A DNA stretch of 48,754 nt, taken from Candidatus Caenarcanales bacterium (GTDB taxonomy: Bacteria > Cyanobacteriota > Vampirovibrionia > LMEP-6097). Positions within the stretch are counted from its first letter, which is position 1. Every line of letters starts with the position of its first letter. A program made the translations under genes and the position numbers. Of the stretch, positions 34,737-42,262 are shown one piece after another. The notes under the pieces are model-generated. The model worked only from the letters and a program-made list of their open reading frames with translations. It did not search any database and was not told where the DNA came from. Location of the stretch: the NCBI GenBank assembly GCA_022447685.1, contig JAKVAO010000013.1, forward strand, positions 1-48,754. Direction: 5' to 3'.

Positions 34737-34766
34737 GTTAAGAAAGCTTTAAGTTAATGGTAAGTT
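34737..34766 (+). promoter_or_regulatory. Triple 11-bp direct repeat upstream of the sensor kinase
   Basis: GTTAAGAA, TTTAAGTT and GGTAAGTT are spaced at exactly 11 bp, 25 bp before the ATG at 34791. The period is that of OmpR/PhoB-family binding sites; sequence match to the Pho-box octamer is looser than at 6527 or 45561. Confidence 0.35.
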
Positions 34767-34790
34767 ATGTATATGAAGTAAATTCTAAAA

Positions 34791-36080
34791 ATGCATTTAC
34801 CTAGTATCACATTTAGATATATTTTTGCATTAATGCTGCTCGCGTTATTAAGCTTCACTGCGTTCTCAGTAAACACTGCTTTAATTCGCTCACAATCTTG
34901 CTTTTCAAGTATTATCAATATGAGCGGCAGACAAAGAATGCTTTCTCAAAGAATAGTAAAATCCTATTTACTAGGGGGTTCTCACTCAGAACAGCTTCTG
35001 AGTGCAATTAGAGACATGGAAGAAGCTCATTTAATTCTTTCAGACTTTAAGCATCCACTCAACAGATATCTCAAAGACGAAGAATCTGTAAAAAGTCTTT
35101 TTTTTGAGTTTCCTTATCATCAAGATAGCCAAGTCAAAAAGTTTATCAGTATCGCAAAGAACCTAGATAAATCAAAAGCTAACTCTCAGAAGCTTGTAAT
35201 TCTTAGTGAGGACCTTTTGAGGGGATTTGAGGCTTTAACCAAAAACTACGAAATACTTGCTAAGCGAAAAGTGAAATTTCTCTTTAATGTTGAAGTTATA
35301 GTCCTTACAGTCACACTTTTAACGCTGTTACTTGAAGCACTTTTTATTTTCAGACCTCTTGACCACAAAATCCAAAGCAACTCACAGGCGATCAAAGACC
35401 TTGTCAGTATGCTAGAAGCAAATAATAGTGACCTGGAAGCGTTTATCTATGCAGCATCTCACGACCTTAAAGAACCGGTAAGAACTATAATGAACCACGT
35501 TGGCTATTTAGAATCTGAATGTTTAGATGAACTAAATAATTCTAGCCATAATTCAATGTACAGAATTCGTAACAGGACTGAATATCTCTACAATCTCACA
35601 GATAATCTACTCGATTACCATAAAACCAAAAACCATAAGTTAGAGCTTGAGACAGTAGATTTAAATAAACTCGTAAATAAATACCCAGACCAAAAAAATA
35701 TAAATAAAAACTCTTTTCAAATAACTAGTGACGATCTACCTCTCTTAAAAACAGATAGATATCTAATCTCACTAATTTTTTATCATATATTAGATAACGC
35801 CTATGAATTCCAAAATCCAGCAAAAGACTCAAAGCTAAAAATCAAATACTACGAAGATGAAAATAAACATTGCTTTGAATTTATTGATAATGGTATTGGT
35901 ATAGATAAAGAAAACATCGAAAAAATCTTTAAACCTTTTTTTAGTTCTAAGAATAAATCCAAGTCAAATGCTAGTGGTTTAGGACTTACAATTGTTAGAA
36001 ACGCTATCTTTTCTCTTAATGCGGACTTAAGTATTAAATCTTCAGATTCTGAGGGTACAGTAATATTGTTAAAATTATAA
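34791..36080 (+). CDS. Sensor histidine kinase with PilJ-type extracellular domain
   Basis: This 429-aa membrane kinase has a transmembrane helix at about 10-28, then a periplasmic type-IV-pili/PilJ-like four-helix domain beginning SIINMSGRQRMLSQRIVKSYLLG (40-62), also found in NarX-type sensors, then a second transmembrane helix at 165-188. The kinase core has the H-box AASHDLKEPVRTIM with phospho-acceptor His224, N-box Asn336 in ILDNAYEF, G1 box DNGIGID (366-372) and G2 box GLGLTIV (396-402). All catalytic elements look intact. The DLEAFIYAASHDLKEP form is typical of cyanobacterial phytochrome-related kinases, whose partners are Rcp1-like regulators; one is encoded at 29.3 kb. Confidence 0.9.
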   Translation: MHLPSITFRYIFALMLLALLSFTAFSVNTALIRSQSCFSSIINMSGRQRMLSQRIVKSYLLGGSHSEQLLSAIRDMEEAHLILSDFKHPLNRYLKDEESVKSLFFEFPYHQDSQVKKFISIAKNLDKSKANSQKLVILSEDLLRGFEALTKNYEILAKRKVKFLFNVEVIVLTVTLLTLLLEALFIFRPLDHKIQSNSQAIKDLVSMLEANNSDLEAFIYAASHDLKEPVRTIMNHVGYLESECLDELNNSSHNSMYRIRNRTEYLYNLTDNLLDYHKTKNHKLELETVDLNKLVNKYPDQKNINKNSFQITSDDLPLLKTDRYLISLIFYHILDNAYEFQNPAKDSKLKIKYYEDENKHCFEFIDNGIGIDKENIEKIFKPFFSSKNKSKSNASGLGLTIVRNAIFSLNADLSIKSSDSEGTVILLKL

Positions 36081-36088
36081 CTGTATCG

Positions 36089-36538
36089 ATGATATTCTAT
36101 ATTTCACTTTTTATAATGACTTTTCTTTTTATGGAATTTACAGCCAATATGGCTCATAGATATCTTATGCATGGTCTAATGTGGTATTTCCATTCTGACC
36201 ATCACAAAAAAGAAGCTGGATTCTTTGAAAAGAATGATATTTTCTTTTTGATTTTTGCTATTCCAGCGATGATACTTACCATGGGTGGCTTTTTCCTAGA
36301 GAATTACTACTCACTTGCTGTTGGTTTAGGTATCACAGCTTATGGTTTTGCTTATTTCTGGGTTCATGAAGTCTATATACATAGAAGACTAAAGCTATTT
36401 GATAATGTTGATAACTTCTACTTTCAGGCATTAAATCGAGCACACAAAGATCATCATAGCCAACTAGAAAAAGAAGATGCCCAAAATTTTGGAATGTTAT
36501 GGGTTCCTTTAAAATACTTCAAAAATGCAAATAATTAA
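36089..36538 (+). CDS. crtZ: Beta-carotene hydroxylase CrtZ
   Basis: This 149-aa diiron membrane hydroxylase converts beta-carotene via cryptoxanthin to zeaxanthin. All histidine clusters are present: HRYLMH (23-28), HSDHH (35-39), HEVYIH (93-98) and HKDHH (119-123), arranged as in bacterial CrtZ. Helices lie at about 3-20, 52-70 and 75-92. The gene follows the sensor-kinase gene by 8 bp and overlaps the lycopene cyclase gene by 14 bp, so the last two steps of zeaxanthin synthesis are translationally coupled and may share the kinase's transcript. The phytoene synthase and desaturase genes are not in the window. Confidence 0.93.
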   Translation: MIFYISLFIMTFLFMEFTANMAHRYLMHGLMWYFHSDHHKKEAGFFEKNDIFFLIFAIPAMILTMGGFFLENYYSLAVGLGITAYGFAYFWVHEVYIHRRLKLFDNVDNFYFQALNRAHKDHHSQLEKEDAQNFGMLWVPLKYFKNANN

Positions 36539-37241
36539 CTTCACTTATCTAATTATCAACATTTTAAGCTCAATTATCCCGCTACTATTTAGTTTTGACT
36601 CAAGGCTAAAGATACGAGACTTTTTCCCAGAGTTATTCAAATCAATATTCTTTGTAGCAATAGTATTTATTGCTTGGGATATTTATTTTACAGAAATTGA
36701 AGTTTGGGGTTTTACTGATAAATATTTAACTGGACTTAAAATATTTAATTTACCTATAGAAGAAATTCTTTTTTTCATCTGTATTCCATACGCCTGTACC
36801 TTTACTTATGAAGTAGTGAAATACTTCTTGCAAGAAAAGTATGAGAGTTTTTTGATGAAACTAGAGAAACAAAATTTCAATTTAATTCAAATTATTAATA
36901 ACTTGCTTATAGCTACAAGCTTAATTTTATTTATATATAACGTTGGAAGATACTATAGCTCTTGGACTTTCCTTGCTTTTAGCCTAACTATAATTCTTCT
37001 ATATAGAGAAAGATTCTTGCCGCTATTCTATCTGAGTTGCCTATTTATATTCCCAGGCTTTTTCTTAGTCAATGGAATTCTTACTGGTATATGCTTTAAT
37101 ATCCCTGTAGTCTGGTACAACGACCTAGAGAATATTGCTTTGAGATTTTTCAGCATTCCTTATGAAGATTTTTTCTATGGCTTCGTGCTTTTAGTCTGGA
37201 ACGTAAAACTATATTTGAAATTCAAGAAAGTAGAAATTTAA
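36525..37241 (+). CDS. Lycopene cyclase, CrtYcd/CarRP-like fused form
   Basis: This 238-aa polytopic membrane protein is built of two homologous lycopene-cyclase domains. The first half has FDSRLKIRDFFPELF followed by the AWDIYFTEIEVWGF and LPIEEILFFICIPYACTF motifs (PxEExxFF is the hallmark). The second half has a divergent copy with WYNDLENIALRFFSIPYEDFFYGF. Fused CrtYcd cyclases are characteristic of Bacteroidetes, haloarchaea and fungi, whereas Cyanobacteria use CrtL or CruA, so this pair may be acquired by transfer. Beta-ring formation on lycopene is the expected reaction, feeding CrtZ. The start lies within crtZ. Confidence 0.88.
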   Translation: MQIINFTYLIINILSSIIPLLFSFDSRLKIRDFFPELFKSIFFVAIVFIAWDIYFTEIEVWGFTDKYLTGLKIFNLPIEEILFFICIPYACTFTYEVVKYFLQEKYESFLMKLEKQNFNLIQIINNLLIATSLILFIYNVGRYYSSWTFLAFSLTIILLYRERFLPLFYLSCLFIFPGFFLVNGILTGICFNIPVVWYNDLENIALRFFSIPYEDFFYGFVLLVWNVKLYLKFKKVEI

Positions 37242-37780
37242 GTAAAGTTAATATCGTGCCTTGTAAGAAAGTGTACAAAGTAATCTTTGATTATCTGAGG
37301 AATTTGAGGATTAGACCTCAATTCATTAATAATATATTCAGAGTCTTCCTCTATATTGTCTTTATAACTCATAACCTTAGGTGTATTTAACTGTATAGCA
37401 AGTCTAATATATCTCAGCTCAAGGTTATTTGGATTTTCAGCTATAAGTATCTCTAAGTTATTTTTTTCTTTTTGAAAATGACGGATTTTATTAATAGGAT
37501 TAAACTCAAACTTCGCTGCAACTATTGCAAGTGCAAGTAAGTATGCCTCTTTATATGAACTGGCCTCCAATTCATGGACTGTATTATAAAAAACCTTAAA
37601 CTCATCCTTGGAGTGAGTTGAATATCTAAAACTTTTTTTCACTTTAAGATTTGTCGCAATATGCGACTCAGAATTCTGGTAATTTATATCATCTATAGAC
37701 AAGTTTGACTTTGCTATAAGACTTAAAGAAAAACCCGAGATACCAATTAAGCACAGTAATAAAGAAAAATTTCTCAACAC
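37238..37780 (-). CDS. Unknown 180-aa secreted or anchored protein
   Basis: An N-terminal hydrophobic segment (residues 5-23, SLLLCLIGISGFSLSLIAK) looks like a signal peptide or membrane anchor. The rest is a helical, mixed-charge domain without a family I recognise; the ILIAENPNNLELRYIRLAIQ stretch is reminiscent of a TPR-type helix pair but is not a clear TPR. The start is a GTG at 37780 with a perfect TATAAT six bases before it. The stop overlaps that of the convergent lycopene cyclase gene. Confidence 0.7.
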   Translation of the reverse strand: MLRNFSLLLCLIGISGFSLSLIAKSNLSIDDINYQNSESHIATNLKVKKSFRYSTHSKDEFKVFYNTVHELEASSYKEAYLLALAIVAAKFEFNPINKIRHFQKEKNNLEILIAENPNNLELRYIRLAIQLNTPKVMSYKDNIEEDSEYIINELRSNPQIPQIIKDYFVHFLTRHDINFT

Positions 37781-37786
37781 ATTTAA

Positions 37787-37792
37787 ATTATA
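37787..37792 (-). promoter_or_regulatory. Perfect -10 box TATAAT for the 180-aa gene
   Basis: TATAAT on the minus strand ends six bases before the GTG at 37780, the tightest leaderless-type spacing seen here. It lies next to a Pho-box-like repeat for the divergent gene. Confidence 0.5.
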
Positions 37793-37799
37793 ACTAATC

Positions 37800-37818
37800 C
37801 TTAAACAGTCCTTAACCC
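37800..37818 (+). promoter_or_regulatory. Pho-box-like direct repeat upstream of the 456-aa gene
   Basis: CTTAAACA, three bases and CTTAACCC form octamers at an 11-bp period. A third weaker TTATGTAT follows at the same phase, with TATTCT (37827-37832) as the possible -10 box. The ATG is at 37856. Confidence 0.45.
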
Positions 37819-37855
37819 AAATTATGTATTCTGAGAGAGTAAAGGAGTGTCTATA

Positions 37856-39217
37856 ATGTCTACGACAAGCACTAACAACAATGGTCCATTAGATCCAGAT
37901 TTATTGAATCAGCAAAATAATGTTACAAATCCTAATGTAAATAATGAAGTTAGTGATAGAAGCGAACCTGATCTCGATGATACTATTGCAAATGATACAG
38001 ATACAGAATCAAGCTATAACTCAATTGAAGATTTGACTAGCTCCTTAACAGAAGATATCCAAAATAATAATGTTACTGACGAAGATCTAATTTTTAATAG
38101 TGACTTAACTGTAGCCGAAACTACAAATACAGAAAATACCACTGACCTTAAAGAAGTAGACCTATCTGAAACTTTGTTTTCAGCTGAGAACATAGCAAGA
38201 GACCAAGAACTGGTAACTAAAATGGGTGAAGATCTTATGACTATCTCTGGTGAAGATGACACTATGGACTATCTCAAAACAGAAGCTTTTAAATATGAAT
38301 TTGGTGAAGATGTGGACATGACTGCATTTGAGATTTTAGAAGAGAACTTAGATGATGCTACAGGGTTCACATTTACCAAATATGGTAATGGTACAGATGA
38401 GTTAACAATTTTTAGTAAATATGACGAAGAAGATGAACACGCAGAACTTGGAATCTACAGAGATGATGACTCTACAACTAAGTTCGATTATTCAGCTTTA
38501 AACAAAACTGAAAGAGGTGTTCTACTTCAACACACTACTGATTTCTATGACAATGACAAGGGTGAAAAAGAACGTGAATTTGTTCTTGTCTATAATGATA
38601 AATATTTTGAAGGAACTGATAGACTCGATAATGAAACGGGCTTATGGACCACAGAATCACAGAAAAATGGTAATGAAGAGACTGACTATTCAGCAGTAAA
38701 ATTACACGATGGATCTATCATGGTGCAAGCTTATACAGCAGATGAAAACAATTTAGAAATTCAAATCACAAATGATATTGGTACAGCCTTTATGAACACT
38801 AGTGAGCAAGTAGAGTTCACAACAGAAGGTACTAACTTTAGAGATGGTCAAATTGACGGTATCACTGAACCTGGTCAAGTACCAATTGGTGGAATGCTTT
38901 ATATGAATTATGACGGAGAAGGAAATGAAACTGGTTACAGCAGCGATCCGGACGCTGATGTAAACCAGGGAATTTACAACAGTCTCGCTCAAAATGAACC
39001 AGATAGTCAGGTTGGTGCTTTGCAAGCAGAGTATAATCAATTAGTAACTGAGATTGGACACTTAACATCCAGGCTCTATGATCACAATGATGGCGACTCG
39101 AGAATACTGACGGGTGCTCCTGCTACAGTAACACAGGTTCTATTATCAGAAGCCATGGTAGAACTAATTGGAATCAGTGCTCAAATCGCAGAAGCTGGTG
39201 AAGTAGCCGGTCAGTAA
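37856..39217 (+). CDS. Unknown acidic 453-aa protein
   Basis: The protein is very acidic and rich in Asn, Thr, Asp and Glu, especially in the first 100 residues, which look disordered. Residues 110-360 appear to form a strand-rich domain with regular short hydrophobic alternations (DELTIFSKYDEED, KEREFVLVYNDKYF, DGSIMVQAYTADEN). The last 60 residues are helical. There is no signal peptide or recognisable domain. The ATG at 37856 is preferred over an in-frame GTG at 37847 because AGGAG lies at 37843-37847, eight bases before it. With a Pho-box-like repeat upstream, its promoter resembles those of the EF-hand genes. Function is unknown. Confidence 0.72.
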   Translation: MSTTSTNNNGPLDPDLLNQQNNVTNPNVNNEVSDRSEPDLDDTIANDTDTESSYNSIEDLTSSLTEDIQNNNVTDEDLIFNSDLTVAETTNTENTTDLKEVDLSETLFSAENIARDQELVTKMGEDLMTISGEDDTMDYLKTEAFKYEFGEDVDMTAFEILEENLDDATGFTFTKYGNGTDELTIFSKYDEEDEHAELGIYRDDDSTTKFDYSALNKTERGVLLQHTTDFYDNDKGEKEREFVLVYNDKYFEGTDRLDNETGLWTTESQKNGNEETDYSAVKLHDGSIMVQAYTADENNLEIQITNDIGTAFMNTSEQVEFTTEGTNFRDGQIDGITEPGQVPIGGMLYMNYDGEGNETGYSSDPDADVNQGIYNSLAQNEPDSQVGALQAEYNQLVTEIGHLTSRLYDHNDGDSRILTGAPATVTQVLLSEAMVELIGISAQIAEAGEVAGQ

Positions 39218-39233
39218 GAGAAATACTGTCTAA

Positions 39234-42200
39234 CTAACGAAGTTTTAGTATATTTTCAAGCTTTGTCCTTACTTGGACTAAGTTTTGGTTTTGTTCTAGA
39301 CTAAGTATATTTTTATAATCTTTAGTTTTCAAAAGTCTTTCAAGATACTTATATGAAGCTGCTAGTGAAGCATAGTGATAATTATAGTCAATTAAATAAT
39401 ATAGAGCTTCTACATTATGTGGATTGATACGTAGACAAATCTGAAGATTGTGAATAAATTCATCATCATTGTTTTGCTCTTTATATATCTTAGCTTTCAT
39501 TAGATAAACCTCTTCTATATTGGGGTCTATCTCCAGCGCCTGATTAATAGTTTCTAAAGCCAAATCAAACTCATTATTCATATACAGTCTCTCTGCCTCT
39601 AAAGTAAATTCTGAATATATTTTATTTGCTTCAAGCTTTTCTATATCAATGTCATAATCACTAATATAAGCTTGAACTTGTTTTAATTTGACTGAATTTG
39701 GCGACTCCAATGAATAAGTCAGGGATTCTCTAGACTCTTTTTCTTTTAATTTCAAATAGTAAGTCCCCAAAAATTCTTTATTAATAATATTAGAATCTAA
39801 AGCTTCAAAACTATTATTAGCTGAAATAAAATCTGCAAGTCTGATTAAATTAGCTTTGATAGTTTTAGAAAACTTATAGAAATTCTCAGCGGTATGAAAC
39901 TCTAATAATGAGTTATTCAAAGTATTCAATGGTTCCCTTAGTAAGATTTTTTGCTCTAAGTCAGCGAGCATCGCGCGAATCTCATCTGAGCCAAGAAGAA
40001 TTGTTGAATAAAAATCACTCAGACTATATATAGAAATTTTTGCAAGTGAATTCCTGAGAAGATCTTGAGCAAATATTTCTTCAACAGTATTTTCTTTAAT
40101 TTTGAACTCAGAATTAGATCCAAGAACAATTATTTCTCCAGTTCTTTCTGCTTGGAGAATAAGAAGGTTTTTGAAATTATGTTGCATAGTATTTAAAACT
40201 AAATACAAGTACTCAAAATCAAGTGAATAAAGTTGTAACCACTGAACAAAAATCCCGTCTGTATTAAGTTTTTCACTAGCAAGATCCCAGAATTCATCAG
40301 TAAACAATTCTACAGATAGCCATGGATCAGAAGGTTGTGAGACTATTAGATCATACTTATCAGCACTAGATTCTAAAACATACTTAGCGTTCTCTGTATG
40401 TCTTCTAATCCCATTGAAATCTTTTTGAAGCCAAGCAGAAGCAAAATACTTATCAGCAGCTTCATAGATAAGTTCTTCAATCTCAGCAACTTCAAGAGAC
40501 TTAATATTAGGTAGACTCGCTAAACTATCTAGACTAACCCCAGAACCCATGCCCACAAGGAAAGCAGATTCAATCTTAGAATTAAAAAACATCGGGCTAA
40601 AAGCTAGTAGCTTTTGTGTTTGCATATCAGCATTAGAGAAACTATCAGAATCTATTGGAACTGCTGCTTCCAGTTTAGAATTGTTTTTCAGGTAAATTGA
40701 ATTTGATAGTTTGTCTTTGATCACTGAGACTGTAGAATACAAACCATCTTGGTGAAACAAGACTTCCTCTTTGGATTTATCTAATGAAAAATTATCACTT
40801 CTATATTTCAAACCATAATAAAGATCAACTCCAGAAGCTAAACTCGGTCCAATTATAGTTTTCTTATAAACAAAAAGCCCCACTAATAAAGCTGATGATA
40901 AAAACAAACTTAGTAAATTTCCGACACGAGATTGAAATTTAGTAAAGAAGCTAAAAACTACTACACTAAGCAAAAGCAAAGATATGATTAGCTTAGAACT
41001 AAGCTCCAGACCATAAATTGGGATTAAATAAAATGCAAGCAAAAGAGCTGCAAACATAGAAGCAAAAGTATTAAAAAAGAAAAGTGTCCCTAAGCTATTT
41101 GCAGCGTGTTTAATTGAATTCTCAGAACTATTATAGTGATAGATTTGGAGTACATAGGTTCCAATAAAGGACATTAAAGCTGCTGAAGGCATTATATAAA
41201 TAAAAGCAATGATAAATTTTATAATATTCAAAATAGTCCTATAAAGATCTTCACGAGCAAGTTCAGTGAGAACAAAATCAAAATTACTCAAAATTTGTAC
41301 ATAAAGCATTGGAATTTTTTCCAAAAAGAAAACTGAAACTATAAGTGAAATTGCTAAAAGCACCAAGAGCTTAATAATCAAAGAGATATCTTTCCTATAT
41401 AAATCACTAGCTTCAGATCTTAGAGACAGCGATAAAGGTTTTGCAAGAAGATAAAAAGCATAGGAACCAATACTAATAGATGCTATAACTGAAGCTAAAA
41501 TCATCGCAAAAGAATACACAGATGATGAGAAACATAAATCAAAAACTCTTATCCACAAAGTTTCAAAAGCAAGTAAAGTAAAACCTAGAAGAGAACTTAG
41601 AAATAAAAGTGTCTTAGGTGATTTAGTAAAAATCTTCTCAGAGAAATGCAACAAAGATATATTTTTAATTTCCCCCAAAATACTTTTGGTTTTAATAAGA
41701 GAAATTAATAGAGCTAAAGATGCAATAGCAATGTGAGCATAGGAAATATAAGTTATTGAGTTTTCTAAGCCTTGTTCTTTAATCAGATAGAAAATCGTAA
41801 AAACCACAGAAAACAAAGCTGCAAAGTTAGAGACTGAGTAGACTTTAGAAATTGTATTTTTTTTCAGGTCTTCATTGTTTTCTCTATGAGCAACATAAAA
41901 ATCTAATAAGAGCGGAAAAGAAGAACCTAAGAGTAAAGAGATTGGGATTAATCTATAGATAGATTCAAGATTATATAAATCCTTAGATAAATAGAAGAGA
42001 GCAAAATTTATAATCGCAAAAAACAATAAAGCAATATTTGCGGTTTTGGATTTACTAAAAAGTTTCATCAAATATTTAACAAGCAAAGCTCCAAAAGCTA
42101 TGCCCGAGAAAAATATAACTAAAACAATAGCTGAGCTAATTAGATTAGAAAGTAAAATATTTTTGATTAAACGTGACCATAGCAGCTCGTGTGCAAGTGC

Positions 42201-42251
42201 AGTAAAAGAACTAACTATGAAGAACAGATAGATAAAAAGTCTTAGAAACAT
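39234..42251 (-). CDS. Polytopic membrane protein with spermidine-synthase-like domain and TPRs
   Basis: This 1,005-aa protein is in three parts. The first about 470 residues hold roughly 12 hydrophobic helices, starting SFTALAHELLWSRLI, as in membrane-fused spermidine synthase homologues. Residues about 485-750 are a Rossmann-type aminopropyl/methyltransferase domain, with the nucleotide-binding SAFLVGMGSGVSLDSL and KYDLIVSQPSDPW as the catalytic-site strand. Residues about 895-1000 contain two TPR-like units (FDLALETINQALEIDPN, DEFIHNLQICLRINPHN). The DPW in place of the Asp-rich polyamine-binding motif makes genuine spermidine synthesis doubtful. It is the third gene of the ribBA-mutL operon, 11 bp after mutL. 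Substrate is unknown. Confidence 0.85.
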   Translation of the reverse strand: MFLRLFIYLFFIVSSFTALAHELLWSRLIKNILLSNLISSAIVLVIFFSGIAFGALLVKYLMKLFSKSKTANIALLFFAIINFALFYLSKDLYNLESIYRLIPISLLLGSSFPLLLDFYVAHRENNEDLKKNTISKVYSVSNFAALFSVVFTIFYLIKEQGLENSITYISYAHIAIASLALLISLIKTKSILGEIKNISLLHFSEKIFTKSPKTLLFLSSLLGFTLLAFETLWIRVFDLCFSSSVYSFAMILASVIASISIGSYAFYLLAKPLSLSLRSEASDLYRKDISLIIKLLVLLAISLIVSVFFLEKIPMLYVQILSNFDFVLTELAREDLYRTILNIIKFIIAFIYIMPSAALMSFIGTYVLQIYHYNSSENSIKHAANSLGTLFFFNTFASMFAALLLAFYLIPIYGLELSSKLIISLLLLSVVVFSFFTKFQSRVGNLLSLFLSSALLVGLFVYKKTIIGPSLASGVDLYYGLKYRSDNFSLDKSKEEVLFHQDGLYSTVSVIKDKLSNSIYLKNNSKLEAAVPIDSDSFSNADMQTQKLLAFSPMFFNSKIESAFLVGMGSGVSLDSLASLPNIKSLEVAEIEELIYEAADKYFASAWLQKDFNGIRRHTENAKYVLESSADKYDLIVSQPSDPWLSVELFTDEFWDLASEKLNTDGIFVQWLQLYSLDFEYLYLVLNTMQHNFKNLLILQAERTGEIIVLGSNSEFKIKENTVEEIFAQDLLRNSLAKISIYSLSDFYSTILLGSDEIRAMLADLEQKILLREPLNTLNNSLLEFHTAENFYKFSKTIKANLIRLADFISANNSFEALDSNIINKEFLGTYYLKLKEKESRESLTYSLESPNSVKLKQVQAYISDYDIDIEKLEANKIYSEFTLEAERLYMNNEFDLALETINQALEIDPNIEEVYLMKAKIYKEQNNDDEFIHNLQICLRINPHNVEALYYLIDYNYHYASLAASYKYLERLLKTKDYKNILSLEQNQNLVQVRTKLENILKLR

Positions 42252-42262
42252 ATTGATTATAT

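Noticed and set aside
38753..39068. Reverse-strand reading frames inside the acidic 453-aa gene
   Set aside because: They lack start signals and their composition is that of an antisense shadow of the acidic protein.
39234..42251. Genuine spermidine synthase
   Set aside because: The catalytic strand reads SQPSDPW rather than the usual acidic polyamine-binding motif, and the domain is embedded in a large membrane/TPR protein, so I name it only as spermidine-synthase-like.
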